A stretch of 64,000 nucleotides of DNA. Origin: Ignelater luminosus (lineage: Eukaryota > Arthropoda > Insecta > Coleoptera > Elateridae). The notes beneath the pieces were generated by a model that saw only the letters and a list, made by a program, of their open reading frames with translations, had not been told where the DNA came from and made no database searches. Where the stretch lies: the NCBI GenBank assembly GCA_011009095.1, contig VTPC01008022.1, forward strand, positions 318,106 through 382,105. The letters are read 5' to 3'. A program made the translations under genes and the position numbers. Positions 46,350 through 58,200 of the stretch are shown piece by piece (the stretch's first letter is position 1; every line of letters begins with the position of its first letter).

Positions 46350-47500
46350 ATCGATTATTATTACACGATACCATGTAGATCCAGTAAGCTCTTTGAGGAC
46401 TATCCATCATTAGACAGGCAGTTGCCCTGATTGCAATTTCCCAGTACACTGATGTTTACATGGTAACCTCTTAGAGCAGCTTTAATGCTTGTTACTTCCA
46501 GTGCAGAGTTTACCTAGCTAATCAACCGGCTTGGCCTTATCGAAGCTCTCTCAATATCAAAAACAAACAGCGAAAGCAATTTCCTTGTAATGTAAAGACT
46601 TTCCAACTTCGTGTACTACGGAGTAATAAGGTGATTTCTCATTCTAGAAAAGAGTGAACTCATTTTCCTGCATGTGCTATCGTGGATTACAGAGTTCTTA
46701 GCTCAGATTTCAAGAACATGCAATATGAGGTTTTGTCAAACTGACATTTGACATGAACACAAAAATACTCTTGGCTGTTCTGATTTTCGTATTCTATTTA
46801 ATATTCAAGTGTAGACTCTTTTAGACGAATGAATTAATGAAAGTTACTGGCAAGGACTACTACAAAATTCAAGAAGAACTGTAACGTTTACCTAATTTTT
46901 TCTTTCTTATTTTCAAGGGTAAACAAATAATTCGACTGGTCAACAAGTGACCTTAGCTTTTCTAGAATTTAATTTCTCCAGTTCGTATTTATCGGTAAGT
47001 CTTGTTATTGCCCTTGGAAACGTGTTATTGCTCAACATTATTATATACTAAAATGTCAGTTTTTCTTATTTTTGTATCAGAATGTCGAGCAGCATATAAA
47101 TTTATTATTACAGGCCTTGGCAACAACAAAAGTGTAATCAAAATTTGAAGAAAGCGATGTGCATATTTGTTAGTATAACAATTTCATGAGTTTGTTGTTT
47201 ACTAGAACGTTTCAAGCAGACACAAAAATTTAGACATTAATAATATCTAAATATAATTATATTTGTAAACTAAGAACTTTCTAAATACCCTTCTAATTAT
47301 ACGCAATTTGCCCAACAATGGTAGAGCACAGATCATGTTCTACTTGTGTACTCTACACAGTGTTACGTGCGTACGTCACTGGCATTAAAAGCTGAGCGAT
47401 TTATATCTATTATTGCGAGAAAAGGCGAGTGCGCACGTCTAGTTCGTTCGTCTGGCGAGAGAATTTGCTTGTAATTTAAAAATTAATCGAAAGTGCGTTG
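46350..47500. other. Intergenic region upstream of PPT1
   Basis: No gene recognised. 47330-47520 is less AT-rich with CpG-containing stretches (for example 'gtgcgtacgtcactgg' and 'gcgagtgcgcacgtc') and probably holds the PPT1 promoter and 5' UTR. No TATA box at a convincing distance. Confidence 0.35.
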
Positions 47501-47527
47501 TGTGTATTTAGAAAATAACCGTGCACG

Positions 47528-50500
47528 ATGATTTTAAATTGTATATTACCAGTGCTGATTGTTGGAATATCGGCGATAATTAGCGTTTCCTGCAGTCAGT
47601 TCACACCTATTGTGTTGTGGCATGGAATGGGTGAGTCTGAATGATGTACTATACTAATAAAAACTTGACAATGAATTTGAATTTTTCCACGTTCTTGAAG
47701 GTTATGTTTCTATTTAAAAAAATTCAAAGGCGGAGTATATGGGATGGGAGTGCGTTCGTGTGTTGATGTTATATATACTCCGTTTTAATTTTATTATTAA
47801 TTTGATTAGTTTTTTGTTTTATTAATATTATTGTTCGTTTGATGTCTAGCGATATATTATAGTAAATGTGAATGTTTTCCTATTAGAATTTATGATAATT
47901 CTTCTATAAATATTTATAAAGTTCGTTAAGTTTATCTGCTTTGATTGGAAAATCATTTAAATGTTTTAAAAAGCAAATCTTGAATTTACTGAATGAGGAA
48001 GAAGCATTGAAAGTACAATAAGAAATCAAAATGAGAAGAAAAACTGCCATTTCAGCATAAGTATTAAGATATTATTAAATTTAAACATTTACAAAACTGA
48101 AAGTAGAACTTCGTGTAGTAATTACTAGATGTTTTTTAAATTTCTAGTCTATTAGCTGATTATTTTTTACTCATTACAAGAAATTAGATGGTGACAGTTT
48201 ACTATTTACGTGCGTTAGAAATTGATATTTCTTTATCAATCAGGAACAGGAAGTTAACCGATAGAAAAATCATAATTTCTATGATTTCATAAAAATCTGT
48301 ACAAAAGAATTATTAAAATTTTTATTTATCTAACGCAATCTAAAGTTCAATTTTGTAATTTTCTTTTTATTGCATCTTAAAATTGTGACATTTTTTTGTT
48401 TCTTAATTTCATATGTAATTATTTTAAGACGATGGCATGCATTACATTAATGTTGCTTAACCATAACAAACTTTTTGCAATCTGACATAGTGATAAATTC
48501 GGTTACTAATTAAAAAGGATACACTCTGCCCATAGAATGTAATGTTCGGTTATGTAAATGCAGGGTTTACCTCGAGGAAAATTCCAAGAGCATCAAACAA
48601 AAACTTTCCGAAGACCTTTACGCAGAAAGGAGATTTCTATGAGTAGCCAAAAAAAAAAATAAAAAAATGAAGTCTATCATTATCATTATTATTGCATCGG
48701 TGAATAATACAGAAGAGTCACAATAGTTAGTGGAATAATTATTTCTGAAGATAATATTGATTGAAACTTGAAATGAAAATTATTTTCCAATTTCAGCATT
48801 GTCGCTTCCCAAACTAAAATAGCCGAAGGTTAACTAGAATTCCTCCTAGATTAGCATTCATTCAATTAGGACAGTAGGTTATTTAGTTTTGAGTGTAAAA
48901 AGAAACTTAGATAATTATTATAATGATATATTTGGATTGTAACCTTAATTCTAAGGAAGATGTGCTTTATATTTGCTTCTTTTTCATTTTGAACTGGTGA
49001 TCTATTATCTGTTTCAAATTATAAAATGGAAAGTTGATAGATTTCAGTCTGTACATTATTGACAACTTAGAAAAACGGTAGAGGTTAGGTAAGAAATGAA
49101 CTTTAGGTTATATCTTTTAGCATATTGCATTGACTACGTTGCCAAATCTTTGTTAACTAAAATTTATTAAAATAATGATGTAAGATAATTTCAATAACTT
49201 TGTGTTTTGAATAATTTGACAATAAATTACATTTATGTATTTTTGTGACCGCATTGTTGATACAAGATTACATTTTGTTTCATTATTGATTAACATTTTA
49301 AAATGGGAGAAGCTGACAGCATGAGGTATTAACTACGCCAGACAAACGTCAGAGTTGTTATCAAGGGCAACTCAGTCGTTACTGTTTATTTACATCTAGG
49401 ATAACGTAACAAAATCGTTAATTACAAAGACACAATAAATTGCGTTTAATGAAGCAAAATTGAACAAAACTAAATATTTTTGTGATTAAATTACGTGTCA
49501 TTATGTCACAGGTTTTAACAAGAACATAACATGGCGCAGTAAGTACAAAAAAACAAGTAGAAACAATGAAAAATAGTAAAGCTGTGAACAGTTTAGTATA
49601 CTGCAGACCAAACCGATAAAGATAGCAGATTTAGCTCTAAATAAATAGAATTCAAACAAAATTATGATCTTTACCCTATAAGGAGGTGATGAAAGGCCAA
49701 GTGCAGTGCAAGCCGTAGGGTAACGCCAGATTCGTTCATTTGAACTTCTCTTTCGCCGCTACACAGCTTCATCGGTTCCCTCGTTTAAATTTCTTAGAGA
49801 AAACTAATCTAGTTGACGAATAAACATTGATTAAACTTTCACTAAGTTGCCTGCAATGACTCATTTGTCTACCCAAGCAAATTACCTTGTGCATACACTG
49901 CTGCTTCGCCGACAGACAGCTTGGCTAGTTTTCTTGTGTAAATTTTTTTGAGAAAGCTAATACGATTAAGATCAGCCTTTTTTCTCTCTACCAGACCACC
50001 ATCAGTAGTCCATTAGCTTAGCTAGTTAGAATTTTCTGCTAAATTCTATTCTCTTTATCTCTGTTCATTCTTCTACTGACGTCGTGCTCTTAATTCTTAA
50101 ACATTCTTGTAAAACTAATTTGATTGAATGTTTGGATTTACTCTCTGTCAAACAAACTGCAGTAAGTAACATGGTCGGCGTTTCAAGCCCGGTTCGACTG
50201 GGGAAAAAGTTGATAAGGCCCAAAAAAACTTCTTGATCAGCCCGAACAGCTCAAGAAGTCTGACAGACAAACCCGAAAGGCCGAGAAATCTAAAAAACCC
50301 GACGGCCCAAACGGTCCAAAAGGTCCGACAGACCCGTATGATCCGACAGGCTCGAGAAGTCCGACAGGCTAGATAGATCCGAGAGACCCGAAGGGTTGAC
50401 AGGCCCGACGGCATGAGAGGCTCAAACGGTTCGACAGACCCGACCGACCCAAGAAGCCCGAAAGGCAGAGAAGTTCAAAAAGCCTGATAGACTCATATGG

Positions 50501-53500
50501 CCCGACAGGGTCGAGAGATCATAACAGCCTGATAAACCCAAATGGCCGAGAAGTCCAAAAGGCCTGACGACACGAGTTCGACAAGCTCGAGAAGTTTGAA
50601 CGATCCGAGAGACTCGAGAATCTCGATGGACCGAGAAGTCTAAAAAACCCAATAGACTCGTATAGCCTGACGAGCCCTAGAAATCCATCAGACCAGATAG
50701 ATTCGAGAGACCCGAAGGGCCGAGAAGACCAAAAAGGCCGATAGGCCCGACAGCATGAGAGGCCCAAACGGTTTGACAGACCCGACCGACCCGAGATAAA
50801 TCCCGACAGATCCGTACGGCTCGAGAGATCCAAATGGCCTGATAGTCGCCCAAAAGCTCGACGACTTGAGATGCTCGAACAGTCTGACTAACTCGAGAGG
50901 TCTTAACGACCCAACAGACTCGAGAAGCCCTAAGGGCCGAGAAGTCCAAAAAGCCCGATGGCCTGACAGGTCTGAGAGGTTTAAACGACCCGATTGGCCG
51001 GACGTAGGGCCAAAAAATCCGATAAATCTTTAAACTGAGGCCCTACCCGACCAGAACCCGAGGTTGGACCCGGGCCGCGTAAAAATGTAGTAGATATCAA
51101 AGGGAAGCGGTCCCTGCGAGGGCGAAGCCTGAGCCTTAATAGTTTGGATACCTTGGATGTTGTCGCGTTGGAAGACCGTGCGAAACGCGTTTGCAAAGCG
51201 GAGCTGACCGAAGGCTGTCGCGCCTTTGTTAGTCCCGGAGGTTTGAAGAGTCGGAGCGCCGCAGGCGCGACCAAGCAACGCCACAAACGTCAGCCCCGAG
51301 CGGAGCCGCGAACCGGCTAAGCAAGACACCCTATTTATTAAAAATAAGAATTACAAAAGTTCACGTAACAATTATCACAAAGTTTTATTTTTTTTACAGT
51401 ACTGTGTTCTGTGCAGACATTATTTTTACAGTTGGCTCACCGTTTGGTCATGCTTTCTTGGGCAAACGTACCATCATCCCTGAATACGTGCTTCAACCAA
51501 AGATTATTTTATGGCAGCTTCTTCTTCTTTTAATTGGAAATTTGGAAGAACTAGTTTCATCTGATGTAGAATTTGTATGTGTAAACCTGTTACATTCCTG
51601 CTCCTGCGCTCCAAATGAGGCAAAGTTAGAGATTTACCTAACTTTAATAAAATATCTTTTTGTCGGTCATTCTGTTGGTTTTATAATTAGAAAAATATCA
51701 CCATATCACTATACTTCGTAGCAAGTTTGGCACGAGTGTTTACATCACACTTTGTGAAATTGTAGTAGAGTGTTATATCTGGTTTGCAGGCTGCCTCTTC
51801 AGTAGAAATCCGTGCCTCGTGGTGTTCTGTTGACAAAAGTATAACTGCCTTATTCTTATTGGAAACATATTAAAGTATGTTCTTCAGTAAATAAAAATCG
51901 ACTGCTATATAGGGCTTTGCCTCGATTTGGTAGCAGTTGTGGTATATCCGTCTTATTTTTGGTTAAAATGGGAATTATCTAGCACTGTATAAACCTTCGC
52001 AAACAATCCAAGGACAGCCATCTTTGCAAGAACGCTACAATGATGTAGTTTTTTTAAACTTACCTCTTAACTAATAGACCTCATATTTTTTATTGCACAT
52101 TTAATCGTGAATTGGCTTTTGTTCTCGGCCGGCAATTGTTTTACTTCAGGTCTTGTACGTGTCCGATTTCATTCTGTTAGCTGTTTTTGTTCTATTATAC
52201 CGCCATGAATTCTGATTATTTAGATTTTGTGCATCAGATCAACATAGAAACCACGCACGTCTATTTTCTATGAAATCTTTTTTTTCAATTTGTATGGATT
52301 TAGATTTTGGTCTAGATCTTTTCCACATCTCTTCATAAGCGGATGTTTCAACTACGTTGTCGACATTACAGTTACCTAGTGGCAGTCGTGAATCGCTCTT
52401 GTAAAGTAGAAGGGTCGACTCTTATATGAAATCTGACGCCCAAAAGATCTCCGTAAGACGTTTTACTCGCAGTGAATTCAGGTTGAGAGAGAATTAGCGT
52501 TGCGATTTCTGAAATGATGCAGGTACTGGCTGGGTAGACTGGAGTACTCTGTTTGACCGAGCTGAGCTGAGTGCTGCTGGGTCTGGACGCTGCTCGTTCT
52601 TCTGATTGCTGCTGCTGCTGCTGGTTTGGCTGAGTGAGCTCATAGGCTAGGAATCACTGCCGAGTTTGTTGATCCGGGCCTTCTTTTATTGATGCTGAGG
52701 GCCGTGAATCAGCCAATGAAATTTTTGTGTCGGAACAGGCTGTTCAACCACACTTAGTCTGCGTACCCTACCTTTAAAACTAACTTCAGTATTAGGGTAA
52801 CAACTATTCAAAAACAATTTCCACATATTATCGATTAAATAAAAACTGTAAGTAATATCTACAGTGACTTTAATTGATTTTTTAGTATCATTCGTACTGT
52901 TTAGGCTCCAAATTATTTATAGCTTTCATTTGACTCATAAACCGGTAAGATCGATTAACGTCTTTGAAGTCTCCTAAATTATCAGAACTTTTGTTGTAAT
53001 TAGTGAAGTTGAGGTGACATCTACTTAAGAGTGTGTTAAAATATTCGTGCGATCTTCGTGTAAAGTCAAAATTCACTATAAATATTTATTGGCATTTTGT
53101 AATGCCTTACAAGAGGTTAATGGGATTTTAGGGACTGCAGATGTTCGTACATTTTTTTATAACCCCGCGTCTCACATTTTTAGGTGGGCCGCCATTGCCT
53201 CCTTCCTTATCCAAGTTGGGAAGTCCGGCAGCTCCAATAGAACCTCAAGTGCACCTGTAAGGGTTGACCTCATTGTATCGGTTATACCTGCACAGGCCAA
53301 GAGTTGTAACTTGGCCAGCCTTTGAGTAATGGTGGTGAGCTCTACACTAGGCCACCAGGCCATTGAACCATGTAGTACTCTAGGTCTAATAATTGCCGTG
53401 TAGATCCAGTAGAGTATCTGAGAATTAATTCCCTAGAGCCTACCTACCAGCAGGCGTGGCTGCCAGGGTGTTGCTGCCGATTTGATTATCACTTTGTCGA

Positions 53501-56060
53501 CATGTGACTACCAGCTTAATCTCCTTTCCTAGGTCACCTCTAAGTACTGGACCTTCTACAGGAGCGTACGATATAGATTCTCTCGAACTATCCGTTTTCT
53601 TTCTCTTGTTGAAGAGAATTGCCTTATTAAAAATCTTTCCATAATCCTGCAGGCCGTTTGCAGACGACGTTGAGAAAGCGACCAGCGACTAATTAAGCGC
53701 TGTAAAAGACCATTCATTATTGGACACAAAAGATGGGATGAAAGGCAGTTTTCTAGAGCGGTTTTTACTTTTCTTACTTCCAGTGCGGGTCTTCGCTCAG
53801 ATAATCAATGTGGGTATCACTTTCCTGGTTTGCAGGGCTTCGATGTTGTCAGTATAGATAGTAGATACTTCCTCTTTATAAGAGATAAAATGAGGTAACT
53901 GACCTCAAAAATCCATGGCATTAAAAGTCTGGGTACTGAAGTAATTTTGTTTTGAACACCAACTTCAGAATTTACTATTCATGATAAATATCAAACTGCT
54001 GAAAATACGTTATTGATAACCTAGTGTACTTGTAAATCTTATTTTTACAAATATTTGTCAAAATTTGCCGCGTCTTTGAGGTTACCGCCTGCGTGCTGCG
54101 CACAGCCTACACACATGCTTGGAATGGTCCTGGGGAGAATTGCAAAGTAAGGATCATAAGTTCTTTCTCACAGTTTTCAGGCACTGCGTTTACCTCATAT
54201 GCTGAAATCCGATACCGTGACGTGGCAGAACGCTGTTGCCGAATCTCACTACATTACTACTTAAGATTTATGAATTCGTTTGATTTTATGTATTAATATT
54301 GTCAACAGCGCGTCGTCATTGCAATCTAAGCGACACGATGTGAAATTATGTCTAAATTTGCCGCCTCCTTGAAGTCGCCGTCTGCGTGCTGCGCACACCT
54401 TGCACTTGGGCTTGGAACGGCCCTGTCCGGAACCGAAGCTCTCATCGAAGCGGAAATTTTCTTAAAACTGCAAGAACAACCCGCAAATCTGTCTAGGCAC
54501 AGGCTAGTGGCATATGCGCATTTGACACCATTTTAAGAAGAAGAAAATTCTGTTTTCCTTCAAACGTTTCTGGTGCGGTTAGCGGACGTGCCGGACGGCG
54601 ATTGTACCTTCGAAAGGGGCACCAAAAGTTTTCGTACATTATTTTACTACGAAATCGTTTTCACGATCAAAAACGCATAAATTGCAAAAATGCGGCTCTG
54701 GAATCGGGGCCCTTGCAACTAAGAAGGCAAATTTTTGAGAAAAAAGGTTTGTCCTTGAGCTCAAATTTTTCTGCAACGATTTTGGGAGCTATCTGTACAG
54801 TGTGGGAATTTATCTCTACATACGCGACAATTAAGGATCTAAAATGTATAAATTTTCATTTAGTTGAGTTTGAGATTCTATAAATAGTGCATATTCGCCT
54901 TATTACTGCCTATGCAGTATACAATGCGTACTTTGATAATTGCAACCGAAACGAACTGGAACGTTGTTAAAAAACGATTTGAATAGTTTTAAAATTCAAA
55001 CACAAAGAAAAACTAGCTTAAGCTCTGATGACCCAATTAAATTAAATTGGCAAATGGCAAACTTTTTCACAATAATCTTTTTGTTTGTAGGAGACTCCTG
55101 CTGTTTTCCCTTCAGTCTAGGGGCCGTACAAAAACGTCTATCTGAAGAACTACCAGGTATACACATAGTATCAGTGAAACTTGGAAATTCGCTAGTTGAA
55201 GATGTTGAAAACGGATACTTTATGCATCCGGACAAGCAAATCGAAGAAGTTTGCAAAGTCCTTAACAACGATCCACAACTTTCAGATGGATACAACGCTA
55301 TTGGTTTTTCACAAGGATCACAATTTTTGTAGGTTTAATTATTTATGATGTTTACACTTTGAATACTAACTAATTGATTAACGTTTTTAGGCGTGGATTA
55401 GCTCAGAGATGTCCTGAACCCAAAATGAAGAATTTAATATCATTAGGTGGTCAACATCAGGGTGTTTATGGACTACCGAATTGTGCGTCACTCTCTCATC
55501 CTACGTGTGATTATATCAGGAGGCTTCTTAATCATGCTGCCTATTTAAGGTTTTAATTTTTAATTATTGCAATACTCTATTTTACCAAACTATTTGTTTT
55601 AGTTGGGTACAAAAACTACTTGTACAAGCAACTTATTGGCATGATCCATTAAATGAAGGTGAATACTCAGCAAAAAGCACATTCCTAGCCGATATTAATA
55701 ATGAAAGGATTATCAATAAAACTTATATTGAAAATCTGCAGTCCTTAGAAAACTTCGTAATGGTTAAGTTTAATGGTGACACTATGGTTCAACCTACAGA
55801 ATCTGAATGGTTCGGTTTTTATAAACCTGGACAATCAAAGGAAGTTCAAAAGCTACAAGATTCTGCGATTTATGTAAATGTAAGCTTGATCAAAATAATT
55901 AAATTGGGGTAATTGAAATTGTAAATGTCTTTAGGATCAATTGGGATTGAAACAAATGGATCAAGATGGAAAACTGCACTTTGTTGAGCTTCCAGGGAAT
56001 CATCTACAATTTAATTGGACGTGGTTTGAAGGAAATATTGTGGACAAATATTTGAGATAG
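47528..56060 (+). CDS. Ppt1: Palmitoyl-protein thioesterase 1
   Basis: Lysosomal alpha/beta-hydrolase that removes thioester-linked palmitate from proteins during their degradation; loss causes neuronal ceroid lipofuscinosis in humans (family knowledge). Exons: 47528-47630, 55091-55328, 55391-55549, 55603-55879, 55935-56060; 300 residues against 306 in human, phases consistent. Signal peptide ~1-23. Strand and oxyanion region [15 protein letters not shown] (28-42). Nucleophile Ser108 in [10 protein letters not shown], Asp226 in FNGDTMVQP, His282 in PGNHLQFN, so the triad is complete. [13 protein letters not shown] and WFGFYKPGQ are conserved family stretches. Sequons NKT and NWT fit a glycosylated lysosomal enzyme. 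Start codon: first ATG directly before the signal peptide. Intron 1 (7.46 kb) holds a satellite and a LINE fragment; other introns are ~55-60 bp. Confidence 0.97.
47640..50180. other. First third of PPT1 intron 1, no gene
   Basis: AT-rich. 49740-49990 contains two related segments ('cgccgctacacagcttcatc' and 'cgccgacagacagcttggct', each followed by 'aaatttcttagagaaa'-like sequence), a small diverged tandem duplication of ~170 bp. Nothing else recognised. Confidence 0.4.
50190..51000. repeat. Decamer satellite block 3 with ~160-bp higher-order period
   Basis: About 800 bp built of ~10-bp variants of 'ccgacaggc', 'ccgagaagt' and 'cgaaaggcc', much GC-richer than the intron around it. The landmark 'gacccgtatg' and its variants occur at 50331, 50490, 50655 and 50809 (spacings 159, 165, 154), each preceded by 'agaagtctaaaaaaccc'-type sequence. 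Four overlapping minus-strand frames of 76-104 codons here are satellite translation without domain content. Confidence 0.85.
51001..51330 (-). other. GC-rich segment adjoining the satellite
   Basis: A sharply bounded GC-rich stretch with two overlapping open frames of ~100 codons on the minus strand and no known motif. It ends abruptly at 'aagcaagacaccctatttat'. Probably part of the mobile element that carries the satellite, for example its promoter or 5' leader. Coding status doubtful. Confidence 0.35.
51331..53080. other. PPT1 intron 1, mixed unrecognised sequence
   Basis: A 105-codon frame at 51404-51721 has no motif I recognise. A (GCT)n run lies at ~52605-52622 within a GC-richer segment, 52490-52750, that looks like part of an unidentified element. 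No supported gene. Confidence 0.35.
53090..53660 (-). mobile_element. LINE fragment (R1/I-type distal RT region)
   Basis: Minus strand: [18 protein letters not shown] near 53620-53580, then [40 protein letters not shown] and [20 protein letters not shown] (53420-53172). This is the stretch after the RT active site of I/R1/Jockey-like LINEs (YxxWWPKxE...LARLQRLACLxITGAMRTTPTxALE). Truncated at both ends and frameshifted. The sequence to ~53830 may be more of the same element. Confidence 0.7.
54060..54540. repeat. Diverged tandem duplication, ~290-bp period
   Basis: 'aaatttgccgcgtctttgag' (54061) and 'aaatttgccgcctccttgaa' (54354) start two similar segments that both continue with 'ctgcgtgctgcgcaca' and 'cttggaatggtcctg' / 'cttggaacggccctg'. 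Parts remain open in one frame but no family is apparent. Lies in PPT1 intron 1. Confidence 0.65.
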
Positions 56061-56260
56061 ATTAACTGTTGACTTTTTTATTTGTGATTACCAGTTTTTA
56101 TAAAACTAGAATTAAATATTTATAACGTGACAATTTGACTGAAACTTTCTTAGGATTAATAATTAGTAGATCTTGTCAGTGTTATTCTATAATTTATAAT
56201 AATTAAATTTATATTGTTAGTAAGTAGGTAAGTGATGTTTGTACAAATCGAAAGAATTCT

Positions 56261-56266
56261 AATAAA
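56261..56266 (+). terminator. Candidate poly(A) signal of PPT1
   Basis: AATAAA 201 nt after the stop codon. 'attaaa' at 56111 is a weaker, closer alternative. Confidence 0.4.
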
Positions 56267-56497
56267 ACAATTATATTTAAATGTAATAGGACAGTGATAA
56301 TTAATAATCTTCTGAGTTGAAGCCCCCTGATAATTTATCAAATATAAACTAAACATGAGATAATCATTATTAGAGAACAGCAGATTCATAAAATCAGAAA
56401 TCAAAAATTTCTAGGTATAAGTTAAAACGTCAACATTTGAAAATAATTCTGGGAACAATGTTTAGATGAAGACACGTTAATACTCCTTTAGTATATA

Positions 56498-57802
56498 AAG
56501 GGTTTTCCAATAAGAGGTGTTATTTTGATATTCAAAGAAAAGTGCCATTTTTAAATATAAATGATCGGATGTTTATTTCATTATAAAGAGGAAGGTATGC
56601 CGTTAATAGTGGAAAATAACATCAGGCAAATGACCACCACGACCACGCTTACAGGACAATATCCTTTTCATGAAATTTTCCATAACCAAATCGCAAAGTG
56701 GCTGCCCTATGTCCTCGATAGCCTCACGAATTCCATCTTTGAGGTCTTGAATCGACGCTGGGCTGTTGGCGTAGACCTTCTCTTTCACGTGGCCCCAAAG
56801 AAAGAAGTCGCAAGGTGTTAAATCACAAGATCTCGGTGGCCAATTGTGATCACCTCTTCGAGAGATAACACGGTCCGGAAACTTTTTCCGTAAAAGATCA
56901 ATGGTTTCGTTGCTTGTGTGGCACGTAGCGCCGTCTTGTTGAAAGTAAACGTTGTCCAGATCAATACCATCCAATTCCGGCCATAAAAAATCGTTAATCA
57001 TCTCTCGATAGCGCAATCCAGTCACCGTAACTGTTGCTCCAGCCTCATTTTCGAAAAAGTAAGGTCCAATGACTCCGCCGGACCATAAACCGCACCAAAC
57101 AGTCACACGTTGAGGATAGAGAGACTTTTCAACAATAACTCTTGGATTTTCTGAGCCCCAGATCCGACAATTTTGCTTGTTGACGAAGCCACCGAGGTGG
57201 AAATGGGCCTCATCACTCAAGATGATTTTTCGATGGAATTCTGGATCATTTTCATGCATTTCAACGACCCAATCAGCAAAGACACGACGTTGTTGATGAT
57301 CGGCCGGCTTGAGTTCTTGTGTTAACTGGACTTTATAAGCCTTAAGACCCAAATCTTTATGCAAAATACGGTGTAATGACGTTTGTGGAATGGCTAATTC
57401 CAAAGAACGACGAGGAATGGACAAACCTGGGTTTTCTTTAACACTTTCGGCTACAACAGCAATATTCTCGGCTGTTCTTGAGCGACGTGCACGGGTTTTA
57501 TTCTTCACATCACTAACTTGTCCCAAGAGCTCGAATTTTTTCACCAATTTCTGTATTGCGGTCCGACAAGGTGCTTCACGGTGACCCAAAAATGTTCGAG
57601 TTTTACGAACCGTCTCTGCCAAATTTTCACCATTTTTATAGTGAATTTTAATAATTTCAATGCGTTGTTGAAGCGTGTATCGTTCCATATTTATTAATGG
57701 CGTAGTTTCTACTTGTCAAATGTCAAAAAATGATAGCTTCAAAAGTGACATCTACCGAAATAGCGGGCTATTCAAAATAACACCTCTTATTGGAAAACCC
57801 TT
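56498..57802 (-). mobile_element. Intact-looking DD41D Tc1/mariner-type transposon
   Basis: 1305 bp. Terminal inverted repeats of 31 bp are identical by eye (start 'aagggttttccaataagagg'), flanked by TA at 56496-56497 and 57803-57804. One uninterrupted transposase gene fills the interior. Identical ends plus an open gene indicate a recent insertion or a still mobile copy. It lies 0.44 kb downstream of the PPT1 stop codon, in the opposite orientation. Confidence 0.95.
56603..57688 (-). CDS. Transposase, DD41D (IS630/Tc1/mariner superfamily), 361 residues
   Basis: Cut-and-paste DDE/D transposase. Residues 1-~120: DNA-binding part with two helix-turn-helix-like segments (ERYTLQQRIEIIKIHYKNGE; SIPRRSLELAIPQTSLHRIL). 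Catalytic blocks: IILSDEAHFHLGGFVNKQNC (first Asp), VYFQQDGATCHTSNE (second Asp) and PPRSCDLTPCDFFLWGHVKE (third Asp), with exactly 41 residues between the second and third Asp. The C-terminus VMENFMKRILSCKRGRGGHL is typical of the insect DUF4817-type group. No stops or frameshifts, normal length, all catalytic residues present. Likely start is the ATG at 57688, 114 bp from the element's end. Same catalytic spacing as the degenerate element at 26.7 kb but a different sequence. Confidence 0.95.
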   Translation of the reverse strand: MERYTLQQRIEIIKIHYKNGENLAETVRKTRTFLGHREAPCRTAIQKLVKKFELLGQVSDVKNKTRARRSRTAENIAVVAESVKENPGLSIPRRSLELAIPQTSLHRILHKDLGLKAYKVQLTQELKPADHQQRRVFADWVVEMHENDPEFHRKIILSDEAHFHLGGFVNKQNCRIWGSENPRVIVEKSLYPQRVTVWCGLWSGGVIGPYFFENEAGATVTVTGLRYREMINDFLWPELDGIDLDNVYFQQDGATCHTSNETIDLLRKKFPDRVISRRGDHNWPPRSCDLTPCDFFLWGHVKEKVYANSPASIQDLKDGIREAIEDIGQPLCDLVMENFMKRILSCKRGRGGHLPDVIFHY

Positions 57803-58014
57803 TACTTATTTTTACATTTCGAGAAATTTCTATCAAATAGATCGGGAGACTTTAAAATCTAGAACAAGAGAAAATCAAGAATTGATATGATACGGTAAAG
57901 AACTTATTAAGATCCATATTGAAGAATTGAGATAACAGCTTATCCTACACGATAAAATTATTAATTAATTTTAAACCATTAATTAGAGCCCTGGATGGGC
58001 CGAAATTATTAGGT

Positions 58015-58200
58015 CTGTCCCGAGTGAGGACAATCTTGACGCTGCCCAAAAAACCGGTAACTTCTTGGTCGGCGCGACAGATTCGAAAGACTCGAACAGC
58101 TCAAGAAGCCGGAACGGCACAAACAACCCAACGAACCCGAGAAGCCCGAAGGGCCAAAAAGTGCAAAACGTCCGAGAGGCTCGTGCTCGTGCTCTCGGTG
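58015..58200. repeat. Decamer satellite block 4
   Basis: 'ggtaacttcttggtcggcgc' lead-in, then 'cccgagaagcccgaagggcc'-type decamers. It runs without a break into LINE endonuclease sequence at ~58200 and shares an open frame with it. The preceding 57810-58010 is AT-rich and empty. Confidence 0.7.

Noticed and set aside
50148-50949. Four overlapping 76-104 codon frames on the minus strand
   Set aside because: Same reason: stop-poor satellite read in several frames, no start context or motif.
54940-55332. Start of PPT1 at an ATG at 54940
   Set aside because: The frame before 55091 is intron; the real exon begins after the AG at 55089-55090, and exon 1 with the signal peptide is at 47528.
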